From Uranotaenia lowii (taxonomy: Eukaryota > Arthropoda > Insecta > Diptera > Culicidae): 64,000 nt of DNA. The number at the start of each line of letters is the position of its first letter. Position 1 is the stretch's first letter. The stretch lies in contig NC_073691.1 in NCBI RefSeq assembly GCF_029784155.1, positions 147,025,927-147,089,926 of the forward strand, in the 5' to 3' direction. This document shows, in pieces, positions 43,619 to 56,033 of the stretch. The notes below the pieces were generated by a model. The model saw only the letters and a list, made by a program, of their open reading frames with translations, had not been told where the DNA came from and ran no database searches. The position numbers were made by a program, and so were the translations under genes.

Positions 43619-43911
43619 CTGATATATAAAAATGGATACGTTTCTTTGTAACACTATCATGTATAAACGGACGGTTGAAACGAAGTGAAATTCGGTATCC
43701 GAGGGTTTTTCGGGTCAGAGATGGTTTGCATAATAGTTTCAAGAATCTCATTTTTAAAGGAAGAGGGGACCAAACTCGAACAATTTAAAGATGATTTCCA
43801 TAAAAATTAGCACACGAGCACAAAGAAGTTAAAGACATGTAGATGAAGTTATAATTTTTCTTATGATTTTTTAAAGTAAAAGGTAAAACGAAGTATGCTG
43901 GGTCAGCTAGT
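43619..43911 (+). repeat. Helitron-like repeat, a different family from copies A-C
   Basis: Starts TCTGATATATAAAAATGGAT and ends GTATGCTGGGTCAGCTAGT. The start and the CAGCTAGT terminus match the plan of the TTTG-rich repeats, but the body differs. Class is inference. Confidence 0.5.
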
Positions 43912-46900
43912 CCGGTATAATATTTGAATTCAAGATAGTTCAAATATTTACCGAAAAGGAAATAACAACAACAAAATTTCAATTTTTTCTTCGAAGTCAG
44001 AATTCGACCCGTTTTTTTAAAGAAAGTTGATAATCGATCAAAAACCTTCAATTTCGATGTATAAGATAAATGATTTAGTGTTGCTAGAGAAATTAACAAT
44101 TTTGATAAATGTTCGATTTTTTTTTTTTTGATAAATCCGACACGTTCCACGCCGAATCTTCCTACCACAGGAAATGGTGTAATGATATTACATCGAAAAA
44201 CTTCGGTCCCGAGTTCATTATTTTCACTCCAGAAAGCGCACGTTTTACATCGTTTTCGTGGTGCCAAAAAGGGTCGGTTGTACCATTGCCACAGACAAAT
44301 GGACCCAACAAATATTTTAGTAATTATGAAAGTAGGATTTCCAAACAGTAATAGTAAGAAGTTATCTACCATTTATGCCCCGTAACCGGGGTCCAACCAG
44401 CCGTTTGGATGAAAAATGAGAGCATTCCACCCATCAAAAGTGGTGTTGCGTCCCAGAGGTTTTCATGTGATTTCCCATCCACCATCCATATGTCTGAAGG
44501 ATGCTTAACTTTTCACATTATGACGATTTGGACCCAACCAGCAGCTGCTCGTGAACTCACGTCACCGGTTGCAAATTACCCCACAGAGGTCATTGTGGTC
44601 AGGTAATTTGTATCACTCCGGGATGAGGCAGAACTTTCACTATGTAGATGCCCTCGAAGGCGTTTCCTTAGTTTATCCAGTTTGATCGTTGTTTCGTAAT
44701 TTCTCATCAAATATTTGCAATATCTGGCGTTTTTACTTTTTTCTGGGCCTGGGCCTAAGTGTAACTGAACTACCGTTAGGTCTGGGAGTGTTAAGAAAAC
44801 GAAATTTTATTCCTGGGTACTTACGGAGCTTCTAAATTTAAAAAGTAATTTTATCGAAATGCTTTCGCCCTTTGCTAAAATCGATACCGAAATGTGAATG
44901 TGCGATACACCCAAGGCCAAGGTCAACGGTCTCCGCCGCCATTGGCATTGGCCAATTAACCCACAGTCGGCTCGTTTTTGGCTTTCGCTTTCATTCACCC
45001 CTAGCGAGGAAAACTTACCTTAGTGTATTTGATTTCCTGACTGGGATTCGCCATCTCTGCTTCCAAAGTTGATAGCACAACAGACACACCTTTCACTTGA
45101 GTTGCACTTTAAAAGGGCGTGGAAAAAAGAGCAACACGTCTTAAATCGTCAACAAAATAAAACCGTCCAAAAATGTACGACCAGACCGGGACCAGCACCG
45201 ACAATGTACTGGCTAGCTGGGTTTGATATTTTTAGCCAAAACTGCGTGCCCTAAACGACGACGGTTCCTGAACCGGCGGATTTGATATGCGAGATGATAA
45301 ATACAGAAACGTTCAATCACTGACTGGGCAATAAGGGATCATCCTTAAATGGGAACAGTGTTTATTCAAATATTTGAATAGATTTTAAAAGAAATATGTT
45401 TTCGCACTTAAATTTGTTCATCGATGTAAATTATTTTTTTTCAATGATCTGTGGCGTAATTTATGGTAGAAATGCTAGCAATTTTGTTATCAAATCTGGC
45501 CCGGTCGGCCAAAAACCTTTCCAAATTAGCCGGTCTGTTACTGGGTGTGATAGTGTTGGTGTGAGACAGAAGAGCGACTTATTACTTATAATGGTGACAG
45601 ATTAGATAAAAGTAATAATTATTGTAATCGACAAAATCGTATAATTTGAAAGCAGTTCCAAAACGTAAACCTGGCAAACAATTACTGATACGGATAAGCG
45701 ACATCTGTTAAAAATATCGCATCATGTTGCAGGAAATTAAATTCATGAAAAATGAATAAAATAAAATAAAAAGCTTGAAGCATTCTGACTTTTAAAATAA
45801 ATATCTATACATTTTATTTTTTTATACATCGCAAGTACACACTTGCGGAACATAAACCAAAGGCGTCGTGGCTCATTATGCAGACTCCCGATAAAGAAAA
45901 AGGATTTTTTGCTTCGCGATAAGTAGATAGGTAGTAACTTTTTGCAAATTTAAATGTTTCATCCTTGGGGATGAAAATTACATGCTACACATAAGAACAG
46001 TTAGAAATTACAGTCATAGTAGGGAACGGTGAATAACTCCCTTGAGCTGCCAACATATTTCAAAAACTTAATAAATTTGTCAACATTGTTTTCGCATGAC
46101 AAAAGTTATTGCCGCTTCGAAGCAAGAACAATTTTAGAATGGATGTTTTATTTCCTACTTCTGTAAAGGGACATTTCAAACGCCTCCGTTCATTTTCTTC
46201 AACGTTTCTCGGTTCATTACCGCGTTTGAATTTAAACCGTGTGGTTTGTTATGATTTTCCATAGAAGCGACATCACGCATACCTACAAATATAACGTATA
46301 TCCGCAATGTTTTGCTATTTTGTTTTGATACGGTTTTGAAGCAGCAGCAATGTGGTCGATCAAGGAGATAATCTGAAAACATAACGAAAAGCGCATGCCC
46401 ACGTTGAGCTTGCTCAAAATTTCTTCCTAGTACCCTGAACATTGCATGCAAACAAGTGTACAAGTTTCATTGGAGCGTACAGTCAGGATCTGAATTGTAC
46501 GTAGTTTTCGATACATATCGATTGAATGTAGGTTCTAAATAACGCTTTCAACTTAACAAACTGATTGGTGCTGCAAATGCGCGGCAGATGTTTGATCGGA
46601 AGCTAGCCTAACTGATTATTTTGGCATGATATTTTTTCAATGTTGTGACTTTTACCTGTGCTTTTACAAGACACCGAACTGTTGTAGTTAAATTTCACTT
46701 GAGACGGGAGTGTAGGGTTGTGCATTTAATATATACAATTTGTTAACACCTGATTATTTATAGATCTTGCGCCACGAGTTTTAGTAGGAGACAAAGAGAA
46801 GGGCAACACTCTATATCGGATGCGTAGATTTGGATAAGCGTGAGTGAAAGGAGAACGAAAGCGTCTATCGGGCTGAACAGTGCGCGAACGGAACGGCCGG

Positions 46901-46989
46901 GATATATTTTGACGGTAGTGGTATTAAACGAACATGAGGACCCTACAGGGAGGTCTTTTGTGCACAAGTGCGCTCCTAAGTGTATTCAT
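43912..46989. other. anonymous stretch, little structure
   Basis: Three GC-richer patches (44110-44330, 44380-44640 and 44860-45240) stand out from the AT-rich surroundings and may be old unique DNA, but no exon boundaries, domains or repeat ends could be supported. 46176-46460 and 46820-46960 are similar. Confidence 0.35.
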
Positions 46990-47418
46990 AGACGAATCAA
47001 CTTCCCTCAGTAACAGCCTCAACTCTTCTCAAACAACTCAAGACCAGAAACCTTCTCAAAACCCTCAAGATCTGACCTTTCACCTTCACCTTCTCGCAAC
47101 ATGTCCTGCCCAGTGTTTCCAGCCAGCATTCACAACCTTCTGGATACTGGGTTCGCCGTAGAGTCGCGCGAGCTCGTGGTTCATCCTTCGCCTCCACACT
47201 CCGTTCTCCTGTATGCCACCAAAGATGGTTCTTAACACTCGTCGCTCGAATACTTCGAGTGTACGCAGGTCCTCCTCGAGCAATATCCATGTCTCGTGCC
47301 CGTAGAGAACAACCGGTCTGATGAGCGTCATATACAGGTTACACTTCGTGCGAGAGCTAAGTCTTCTCGATCGCAGTTGCTTGTGGAGTCCATAGTATGC
47401 ATGACTTCCGCTGTCCAT
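46990..47418 (-). pseudogene. RTE-like LINE reverse transcriptase fragment
   Basis: Minus-strand frame AYYGLHKQLRSRRLSSRTKC, then LIRPVVLYGHETWILLEEDL, FERRVLRTIFGGIQENGVWR and GWKHWAGHVARR. These blocks follow the RT thumb in RTE-type LINEs common in mosquitoes (JAM1-like is the nearest I know). The catalytic domain is absent, the frame breaks near 47086 and stops follow. It is a different family from 25820-27063. Confidence 0.75.
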
Positions 47419-47772
47419 TTGCTGCCGGAGGGTCAGGGTCTTGACCCTGAGAAACGCGTATCGAACCGAGACACCTCACTGACAACTTTCCTGCTCGTAT
47501 TGACATGGAGTCCCCGTTTTGCGCAACTTCTCGTTTTGCAAATCGTTTCAAGGAATTTTCTCACAAATCGGGTTCTACGACCCCCAAAACGTGTGTCGAA
47601 CCCAAACCTAACACTATTTGCGTCTGGCACCTGGAACCCAGATGCGCCACCAGATGTACCATTCTAAAGTTGGCGAAAGAGGAAAAGGAAAAAGGTGCGA
47701 TGTATAAGTGTAAGAGGACGGTCTCCCCCCCTTTTTGTTGTGTCATAGGGTGAACCCAAAGGACAGATCAGG
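47419..47772. other. anonymous stretch
   Basis: GC-moderate, no convincing continuation of the RT fragment. A stretch at 47430-47460 contains the palindrome GGGTCAGGGTCTTGACCCTGA. Confidence 0.3.
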
Positions 47773-47774
47773 TA

Positions 47775-48625
47775 GGGGAAAAGTTCATATAACGCCCCAT
47801 GTGGCTAATACGCGCCACCCTTGTTTTGAAGAATCTGAAGCATTTTAAGCCTGCAAAATATTACCAATTTGTTCTAAATGCTGTGATTGGTCATGGCAAG
47901 TATGAATTTTTCCTTAAAATGCTCCTGTGTCGTGAAAATTTCACAATTTAGCTTTTTCTTCATTTCGATCTAAATTTTAAAACACTTTCAATAAAGTGTC
48001 ACCAAGCAGAGAAAAACGAATAAGACAATATTTTCTGACACATCGATAGAGGAGAATCTAAACTACGATTTAATGCTAAAAAATTATACCGAACTCGCTA
48101 TGGTATGCTTTTTATGGGTATGTTTTATCACGGCCCATGTGCTCGTTATAACGCGCCAATCGTAGTAGGCTGAAAATAGCATTAATTTTTCAAAAAAGCC
48201 AATTTTCATTGAAAATGAACAAAAAGTCTAAAACCTTATTTTGAGCGTTAATTCAGCCCAAAAATCTACTTTAATTTTTTTTTAAATTTTGATTAGTCCA
48301 TTTTGATTTTATTTTCATTCAAAGTGTCTGTAAGTATTGGTGTGTTTTCGGTCTTCGGCTGCTTTCGGGTGTGTTCGGCTGCTAGGCGCGTATTGAATAC
48401 ACGGCGGCGCGTATTTGCAACACAGTTTTGTTCTGTGGCTTTGAATAAGGTTTTTAAAAATCAAGTTTTTGAAGCAACTACAGCAATTTGAGTAATAAAA
48501 AATCATAGGCATTTGTAGAAAACAATTTTCTTTAACGATTGCACCAATTTTTAACACAATTTGTACGTGGAATGCATAGAAAATCAGCGATTCGCTTAGG
48601 TGGCGCATAATAGGGCATGTTCCCC
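47775..48625. mobile_element. possible TA-flanked TIR element (ends GGGGAA)
   Basis: GGGGAAAAGTTCATATAACG at the left and GGGGAACATGCCCTATTATG as the reverse complement of the right end, with TA outside (47773-47774 and 48626-48627). Subterminal ACGCGCCA/GCGCCACC words recur (47813, 48151, 48598). 851 bp, no transposase. Confidence 0.5.
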
Positions 48626-48627
48626 TA

Positions 48628-51111
48628 TACGAAGGCCATGGTGGTTTTAGTGCAAGAACACCCGGCTGTTATGGTTTGAAATAAAATTTCCATTTCGAAA
48701 AAATACCCAGATGCACGAATATTTCCGCGCAGATTTCGCAAGGATTTGTCGACAGCCTCTAAAGCGTTTGGTGGTAGTTTTCTCTTAGCCGTAGATCTGC
48801 AATCGTCGGGTTCACAGACACGTTTCCACTCTGGGCCACAAAGTGGTAGAACTCGTGGTCGCCTCTGGCCATAATTCCCATCTGAACCTGCAACTACGCT
48901 ACATCCGTGATGGGAACCATACACATACACACCGCTCCACAGCAATAGTCGTTATCTTTCTATTCAGCAAATTCTCCCTCCCTACTGTCACGATTTGCGA
49001 CGAGACAAGACTGTAGGATATAAGATGATGTAATAAAATAAATTAATCTCATTAAGTTCTGTTGAAAAAATATGTCTCATGTATCAAAATAAACAATCAC
49101 AGTTTTGTTCCAGTGTATTGCGTCTGCGTAACGGTTTCATGGAAGAGAAAGCTTCCTTTAGACGCGCTTGGTAATATGAGAGAATACTCCAATACACTGT
49201 CGATACAAATTAGTTCGTTCTTACGTTCTCGGCTTGGAACTGGAACCACAGATGAACAGATGTACAAGCTCGAACAAAAAATCTTCAAAAACTTGTGTAA
49301 AATTTCCAGTGCTCTATTTTAAACAAGCCGTTAAAAAATGACGAAAAACAGTGCCATCTATTGCTAAATTTGTAACTTTTGAACGGCACAATAGATGGCA
49401 CTGTATCTAGATAGCTCTTTTAAATGTAACAATTTTTCGAAAGGACGCAATAGTATTTGAATTCAAAAATCAATAAATTTAAATACAATACGACGAATTA
49501 TTCTACACATTTTGATTAACCACGAATAAAACAAACAGATAACAACCTTGAATTTTAATATTCCAGAAACCAGTGCAAAATTTCAAATGGTATCATTTGA
49601 ACAAGCCGAATAAACTTTTAAAGTTCCTCATTCTTGGAAGAGTACAATCGTATATGGTCTGAAAAATTAATAAATTAACATCGTAGCAGAATGGACGGCT
49701 TCAATATATTCACAACAAGGTAAATTTGCCTGGTTCATTTTACCTTCATTATTTTTTAGTAAAAAAGACTAACTAAGAAATTCGGACAAGCCAGACGAAC
49801 CAGTTGTTTTATCCAGTTGAGTTTAAAATTAACAATCTCATGAAACAATATAGATTCTAGGCTTTTCTGAGCGAGCATTTTCTTGTATCATATCTTTTTC
49901 TATTGAGTGTTTAATGTTAGTTTGAAGCAATTAGAAAAAAGCTTAAAGCTATAAATTTTCATGACGCAAATAATAAATGTGTTGCGAATCTTTATCATCA
50001 ATTTGCTCAAAACTCGTAAAATAGAAATTCGACATTTTCATAACTGACTAATAGTTTGTTATTTTGTTTTGTTTACATTTCACTTTCTTCTTGACAGTTT
50101 TCTCTGGTGTCCTTGGAGACATCTGGTGGCTCAATCAAAACACATAAAATTGATTGAAAACGGTCGTTGGAACTTTACACACGTTTCAAGGCTTAGCTTG
50201 TACATCAGTTCATCAGTGCTGGAACTTTGGAACCAAAAAAGAGATAACTTAACGAACCGAAAGAGAGTAACCTGGTTGATCGGAAAACCACGGTGGATTT
50301 GATGACAGGTTCAGTTTTGAGAGTAACGTTGATATGACGAGTTGGTTTTCATCGTCGCGGAATGGAAGGCGAAACAGATTCTACCATCGAAAAATACGAC
50401 AAGCTTCACCAACTCAATGCCCACATTCCGCCTCTTGTCACCATTCGAGACGTTGACGTAGCGCCTCTCCTCGTGACGTGAAGCCCACCTAACTTCATTC
50501 CACAGACTCTCGATCCGATTCGAGACTGTGGTAGAAGGATATTGGAAATAAAAATTAATATAAAAATGTTTCGAAATAAATAATTTTCTTAAAAATAAAT
50601 TATTGAAATGAATCATTCTAGTTTTATGAGTTGCACTTGAAGTTTAAATGTAGGAGTAGTGACGCGTATAGGCTCTCGTAAAAATGCTTTGCATGTGGAA
50701 GTGTTCAGGAAGATCGTTAATTCGAAATTTTAACCAATACTCTGAAGAGTATGAAACGAACTTGGAGAAGCCGAATGCTCCTCAGTTTTGAAACGAACTT
50801 TACCAGAACAAGACGCGATTTAGTCCGATTAGGGAATCGGTTGTGGTTTTTGTTAGATGAGGTTGCCTAGCTTACATGGCTACGACAATGGCGCATCATA
50901 TGCTCCCTTAGAATGGTCATGAAAAAATTCAATGAGTGGTTTTGAAAGAAACGTGCGTGTGATTTGTTTAATCCGTAATTGATTGGTGTTACATGAGTTA
51001 ACATTAGTGCAAACAGACTCTATGCGACATGGTGCCGTTGTAAAATTGCTGCAAAAAAAAGGCTCGTGCTTTGAGTCGCGGTGGAATGGAAAACGATAAG
51101 ATAAATGTACA
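48628..51111. other. anonymous stretch with one short hairpin
   Basis: CAGTGCCATCTATTG (49349-49363) and its reverse complement (49389-49403) form a 15-bp stem with a 25-nt loop. 48630-48950 and 50200-50540 are GC-richer without a supportable gene. KRKLP(P/L)(N/D)AL appears in short frames on opposite strands near 48770 and 49155, probably by chance. Confidence 0.35.
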
Positions 51112-51930
51112 TGTATGCTGTACGGAAGGACACAGCTACATTTTAGAAATTTTATTTCGTGAATGTATGGAGGACACAAAGTGTAATGTCTTTAACTTTA
51201 GCTGAATGGAAGGAATCAGCTAAGTAAAATAAAAATGCTGAACGGAAGGACTCAGCTTGATTGTGAAATATTGTTTGGTAAATGTGTGGCAGGACACATT
51301 GAAAAATAATAATTGTAAATGCTGAACGGAAGGACTCAGCAATATGTAAAAAAAAATGTGTGGCAGAACACATAGTAAAATAAATCAATTTGCTGAACGG
51401 AAGGACTCAGCTTGATTGTGAAATGTTGTTTGGTAAAAGTGTGGCAGTACACATTAAAAATATTTGAAATGCTGAACCGAAGGACTCAGCGAAATGTAAA
51501 AAAAATGTGTGGCAGTACACATGGTACAGTTCATAATTTTTGCTGAACGGAAGGACTCAGCAAAGTTCTGGTGCAAATCTTTATTAAATAAATGTGTGGC
51601 AGGACACATTAAATAATGCTAAACATGTGTGAAATTTGCTTAACAGAAGGACTCAGCTAAGTATTTGTTCCAATACTAATGAAAAGAGTATATGTAAAGC
51701 AAAACACATGAGAAAATCCGATTGTCATCGGTGTTATGTATGCAGTCTTCAGCAATCGGAACGATAGTGTGATAGTGTGAGTGGAAACGTACTGTGTGAG
51801 AAACGAGGTTGTTCTCGCCAAAACGGTTGATGAACAATTCAGTGAATCTTTAGATGTAATAGATTTGATTTGAAACTGTGGCAAAACACATGGTAAAGTT
51901 AGTATTTTCGCTGAACGAAAGGATCTAGCT
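51112..51930. repeat. array of two alternating mini-hairpin motifs
   Basis: Hairpin type 1, GCTGAACGGAAGGACTCAGC, recurs about nine times (51117, 51201, 51237, 51321, 51392, 51471, 51542, 51639, 51910). Type 2, TGTGTGGCAGGACACA, recurs about eight times between them (51164, 51283, 51356, 51438, 51506, 51592, 51691, 51885). In the dense part the pair repeats every 71-84 bp with unrelated AT-rich linkers. The stems are GCTGA/TCAGC and TGTGT/ACACA. The copy at 51117 has GCTGT/ACAGC, a paired change that keeps the stem. No frame crosses the array. Confidence 0.85.
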
Positions 51931-52525
51931 AATCTTCTGCGGAAAATAACTTTAATAAGAATGACTAGGTATGGAAATTTTATCAGTTGATGTTTATTGA
52001 ATGGTAATTTTAAATGGTAAATAAGCAGTCGTGGGGAAGAGCAATTTAAATCTAAGCCCTAGCGAAGGCACCAAAACCTGGTTTGCTCAATTCTTCGTGT
52101 AGCAACAAGCAGTAAAGTTTGAGACAGCAGCATGACTTTTATAAAAAATAACAGAGTGATGTGTAAGAAGAACAGGTTTAAAATGTTCTGAAAAGTTTGT
52201 ATTTCCAAGTATTGGTAATATGTATCATGATAATTTCCGTAAATGTTCAATGATTATAACTATTTATAAAATTGCTTACAAAATGAATTATATTTGAATG
52301 GAAGAAAATAAATTTGTAGACCGTTATTACGCTGAAGGTTGAGGAAATTCGAAGAGAGTGTGGTAAAAAGCTGATTTATGAAAAAAATTAAAGTATTGTG
52401 TAAAAAAAAAGAATCTTATCGAAATGAATTACCAAGTTTTAAGCATTGCATTTGACGTTTTATTGTGCAGTAAAACACTTCTAGAGAATATGGTGCATGT
52501 GTTAGTGAACTGGAAGCACGTTGAC
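51931..52525. other. anonymous stretch
   Basis: A possible last degenerate type 2 hairpin (GTGCAGTAAAACAC) lies at 52468. Otherwise nothing recognised. Confidence 0.3.
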
Positions 52526-53500
52526 ATTTTTTTTTTTTAAATATGTCTTTATTTGTATCAATTCATCATTACATTTATATTACATTTTTTCATTAAATTA
52601 GGTGTTCAGCTCAATAATGAACTGTTCAGAGCCCTGTAGTTAACTAGATATTAAAAATTTATTTGTAAGAATTAAATTTGCTTAGCGCAATTAAGTACTT
52701 AATGTAGGAGAACATCCTGTAATGGCAAAAATATTTTAAACTTAAAACTAAACACTATCCTAAAATTAAACTAGTTATAAAGAGAACGAATCTCTGCGAT
52801 GGAAGACTGCATCGATTTGCCTCTGAAGTTGGAGATGATTTTGTTGGCCATCTCTTCGATCGATTCAATGCCCGCAATCCGATGAAGATCTTCGGTGCTG
52901 TGCCAAGGTGGAAGCCGCAAAATCATTTTCAGAACCTTGTTCTGAATCCTCTGGATGGCCTTCTTCCTCGTCGCGCAGCAGCTAGACCAAATCGGAACTG
53001 CATACATTATCGCTGGTCGGAATACCTGTTTGTAGATTAACATCTTATTTCGCAGACACAACCTGGATTTCCTGTTGATGAGAGAATAAAGAGATTTAGT
53101 ATATTTATTACACTTAGATTGAATATCTTCAATGTGATTTTTAAAAGTAAGATTCCGATCAAGTGTAAGTCCCAAGTACTTCACGTGATCAGACCATTCT
53201 AATGAAACCCCATTAAAAGTTATGGAATGATTTTCATTAGGTTTTAAAAATTGAGCTCTTGGCTTATGGGGAAATAAAATAAGTTGAGTTTTGGAAGCGT
53301 TAGGAGAAATTTTCCACATTTTCAAGTAATTCAAAAAGGAATTTAAATTTTGTTGCAATCTACTGCGTACCACCCGTAAATTTCGACCATTGGCTGAAAG
53401 CAAAGTATCATCAGCAAATAATCTTCTACCTTTTCCTTCTGGTACATCAGGAAGATCAGAAGTAAAAATATTGTATAAGATTGGCCCAAGTATACTACCC
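52526..53500 (-). mobile_element. jockey-like LINE (Juan type), 3' part, running into the gap
   Basis: On the minus strand the element ends at about 52526 with a poly-A run (poly-T on plus, 52529-52540) preceded by AATAAAGACATATTT, a polyadenylation signal. Its reverse transcriptase frame is cut by the assembly gap at 53501. Confidence 0.8.
52771..53500 (-). CDS. reverse transcriptase, jockey clade, partial
   Basis: An open minus-strand frame of about 243 codons from the gap edge to TAA at 52771-52773. It begins with GSILGPILYNIFTSDLPD, the conserved palm block, then the catalytic FADDTLLSANG (about 53405), the thumb KTQLILFPHKP, VKYLGLTLDRNLTFKNHI, MLIYKQVFRPAIMYAVPIW and C-terminal RIQNKVLKMILRLPPWHSTE plus IISNFRGKSMQSS. 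This is the standard C-terminus of Juan/jockey ORF2 in mosquitoes; no RNase H follows, as expected. The readable part has no stop, so the copy may be fairly young. Completeness cannot be judged because of the gap. Confidence 0.88.
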
Positions 53501-54000
53501 NNNNNNNNNNNNNNNNNNNNNNNNNNNNNNNNNNNNNNNNNNNNNNNNNNNNNNNNNNNNNNNNNNNNNNNNNNNNNNNNNNNNNNNNNNNNNNNNNNNN
53601 NNNNNNNNNNNNNNNNNNNNNNNNNNNNNNNNNNNNNNNNNNNNNNNNNNNNNNNNNNNNNNNNNNNNNNNNNNNNNNNNNNNNNNNNNNNNNNNNNNNN
53701 NNNNNNNNNNNNNNNNNNNNNNNNNNNNNNNNNNNNNNNNNNNNNNNNNNNNNNNNNNNNNNNNNNNNNNNNNNNNNNNNNNNNNNNNNNNNNNNNNNNN
53801 NNNNNNNNNNNNNNNNNNNNNNNNNNNNNNNNNNNNNNNNNNNNNNNNNNNNNNNNNNNNNNNNNNNNNNNNNNNNNNNNNNNNNNNNNNNNNNNNNNNN
53901 NNNNNNNNNNNNNNNNNNNNNNNNNNNNNNNNNNNNNNNNNNNNNNNNNNNNNNNNNNNNNNNNNNNNNNNNNNNNNNNNNNNNNNNNNNNNNNNNNNNN
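53501..54000. other. assembly gap (500 N)
   Basis: Exactly 500 N, a conventional placeholder rather than a measured length. It falls inside the LINE, consistent with repeat-induced assembly failure. Confidence 0.99.
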
Positions 54001-55150
54001 AAAGAGAAGATGATTTCTTAATTTTTAATCAATATGGATGGATGGATGGAAAATGGATGATACAAATTAAAAGTAAAACAAACAAACCCAATCTGTTAAA
54101 ATGAAAAAAGTCTTTATTAATTCGTTGCTTCAACTGAGTAAAATATAATCTTATAAGCTACTCCTGGATTAAAATTCACGTCCTACGTCTTGAAACTTAA
54201 TATAAAGTTAATGTTCATAAATTTATAAACAAAAAAAAGAACTATCATTTAAAACTGCCAAGTGTTCAACGGAATCTCTCTGATTTGTTCGTTATTTAAC
54301 GTCTTTTCTCTACTAAAATACCACCACATACCTACTGGTTTGTGGACTGATAAAACTAACTGTCATCTGCCCGTCATAAATACTACCTTTGAGAAATATT
54401 TCCTATTTATTGTCTATCAATGGGAGCTGCGTCTCAGTTCTATGAGAAACAACCCGAGTCGGTACGATGTTCGTTTTTCCGTTCTGGATTCAGGAAAACC
54501 CGGACCCAACATTTCGATTATGAGTATTTATCGTGTTTTTCAGATTCATTTTTCCATAGATTTATGTTACAAACTAGAACTCTCGGCTTCAAATTGAGTT
54601 ATATTGACCTGATCTAGATTTCCAATTGGCAAATTGAAATTCCGTACTTTCTTCTCGATGGGTTTCAAAAACTGAGCTCTCATCTGACCTGTTTGATCTT
54701 CTCTGAGTAATGGAAAAATGTCTTTTAATAGTTCTTTCTTCTAATGACCTAAATCTCGTTTTCTTTCTCTTTGTTTCACTCTCATCTCGGGCTCTTATTT
54801 ATCTACGTCTACATTAAGAAACCAAGTTAGAAATACATAAATAAAAGGTGATGCTATAAATTTGTCGAAAGTTTGACATTTTTTTTTCCTATTATTTCGA
54901 CACAAGTTTGGCAAAAGTGTTGGCCTGTTCCCATTTCTGTCTGCCTTTGACCCTTTCGTATTAGCACGGTGTCATCTTATTTGGGAAATTTAAAAAACCC
55001 CATCAATTTTTTTAAGGGGACAGAGTGTTGTATCGATGTGTTCCTACTCTCACAAACCAAGGGGAGGGTGGACACCTCGGATGTTTGAGAGTCTTATTGA
55101 CCGGCTGCCGGAAGTTTGTACCGGGGATACATGTATAGGGTAGGGTCTAC
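54001..55150. other. region downstream of the host gene, including its likely 3' UTR
   Basis: On the minus strand this follows the stop codon at 55151. The first 250 bases (54900-55150) are GC-richer and may be 3' UTR. No polyadenylation site could be fixed. A GGAT tetranucleotide run occurs at 54034-54060. Confidence 0.4.
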
Positions 55151-55246
55151 TTAAATTAGTTCCGTCACAAAGTCCGGCTGATCGGCACCACTGCTGGTCC
55201 CGCTCGGTTGCTGCACCTGGAAGGTTGACCCCCGGAATTCGTACAT
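55151..55246 (-). CDS. terminal coding exon of an unrecognised host gene
   Basis: The minus-strand exon is preceded by a strong acceptor, a pyrimidine tract CTCCGTCTCTCTCATTGCAG ending at 55247. In phase 0 it reads 31 codons, MYEFRGSTFQVQQPSG, then TSSGADQPDFVTELI, followed by TAA (55151-55153). The upstream exon at 63773 also ends in phase 0. The C-terminus TELI does not fit a class I PDZ ligand. A short acidic/Gln-rich tail after a Gly- and Tyr-motif region would suit the cytoplasmic end of a surface receptor, but I cannot name the protein. Confidence 0.6.
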   Translation of the reverse strand: MYEFRGSTFQVQQPSGTSSGADQPDFVTELI

Positions 55247-56033
55247 CTGCAATGAGAGAGACGGAGGATTATAGAAAGTTGTATATGCAAACAAAGGTTA
55301 TGAACAAACCATTAAACCCCATTTTTATGTACTTTATGCGATAAAGTTTCATTTCAAATTATGCCACGGTTTTCAAAGTTGTAGAAAAACAGCAAGTTTA
55401 GATAGATCTGAGTTACGATGAAAGCAACAAGATCAGAACAATTTAAATGAAAAAGTGTAAAAAGCGTCACTTACTTAAGGGTTCAATACATCATTCAAAC
55501 TTTTGTGCAAGTTCGAATACTCTACGACGCTTGTTTGAATCTGTGCTAACCAACCCCTAGTTGACTGTACTTAGTGGAAGTGAGCAATTGATCAAAAGTT
55601 TCTGTAAAAGAACTGTAAAGACAAGGAAGGTGGGGGGTTTATTAAAGCCCAATCTCAACCTTTCGCCTCAGAAAGTGGCCAAAAAGGTAAATATTTTACA
55701 TAATTTTAACAATTTTCTTCTACAATATATCAACAACAACAACAGAACAACCCAAGGAACACAGACTAAGCTAACTAGCATTTGGATGTTTTATTTGGGT
55801 TTTATTATGGCATTTTCTTGTGCAGCTCGTTTTATGACGGTTCAATTATGGTCATGCAAAATGCTTATATTCTTGAATCGACCATATGTTTTTAGAAAAT
55901 TTTGAAAACGCTAATAAGGCTTTTATTAAACATACTGTTGTAGTTGCTTTGTTTAAACTAAATAAAACACAAACTTAGAAGTTTGCTCCAAGCTTTCTTT
56001 TGCATGTTTTATAGTAGCACTCAGTGTCTGATT

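Noticed and set aside
48625..49322. Pair of short frames on opposite strands sharing a KRKLP-AL motif
   Set aside because: Only about eight residues agree, the surrounding sequence is unrelated and neither frame has gene features.
51112..51930. CRISPR-like array (regular repeats with variable linkers)
   Set aside because: The context is eukaryotic, two different hairpin motifs alternate, linkers are AT-rich and irregular, and no cas-like gene is present.
53390..54104. Two long frames across 53501-54000
   Set aside because: They consist almost entirely of undetermined bases and have no coding value.
54262..54617. Two overlapping plus-strand frames of 65-111 codons
   Set aside because: AT-rich, no domain, no splice or promoter support; length is within chance expectation.
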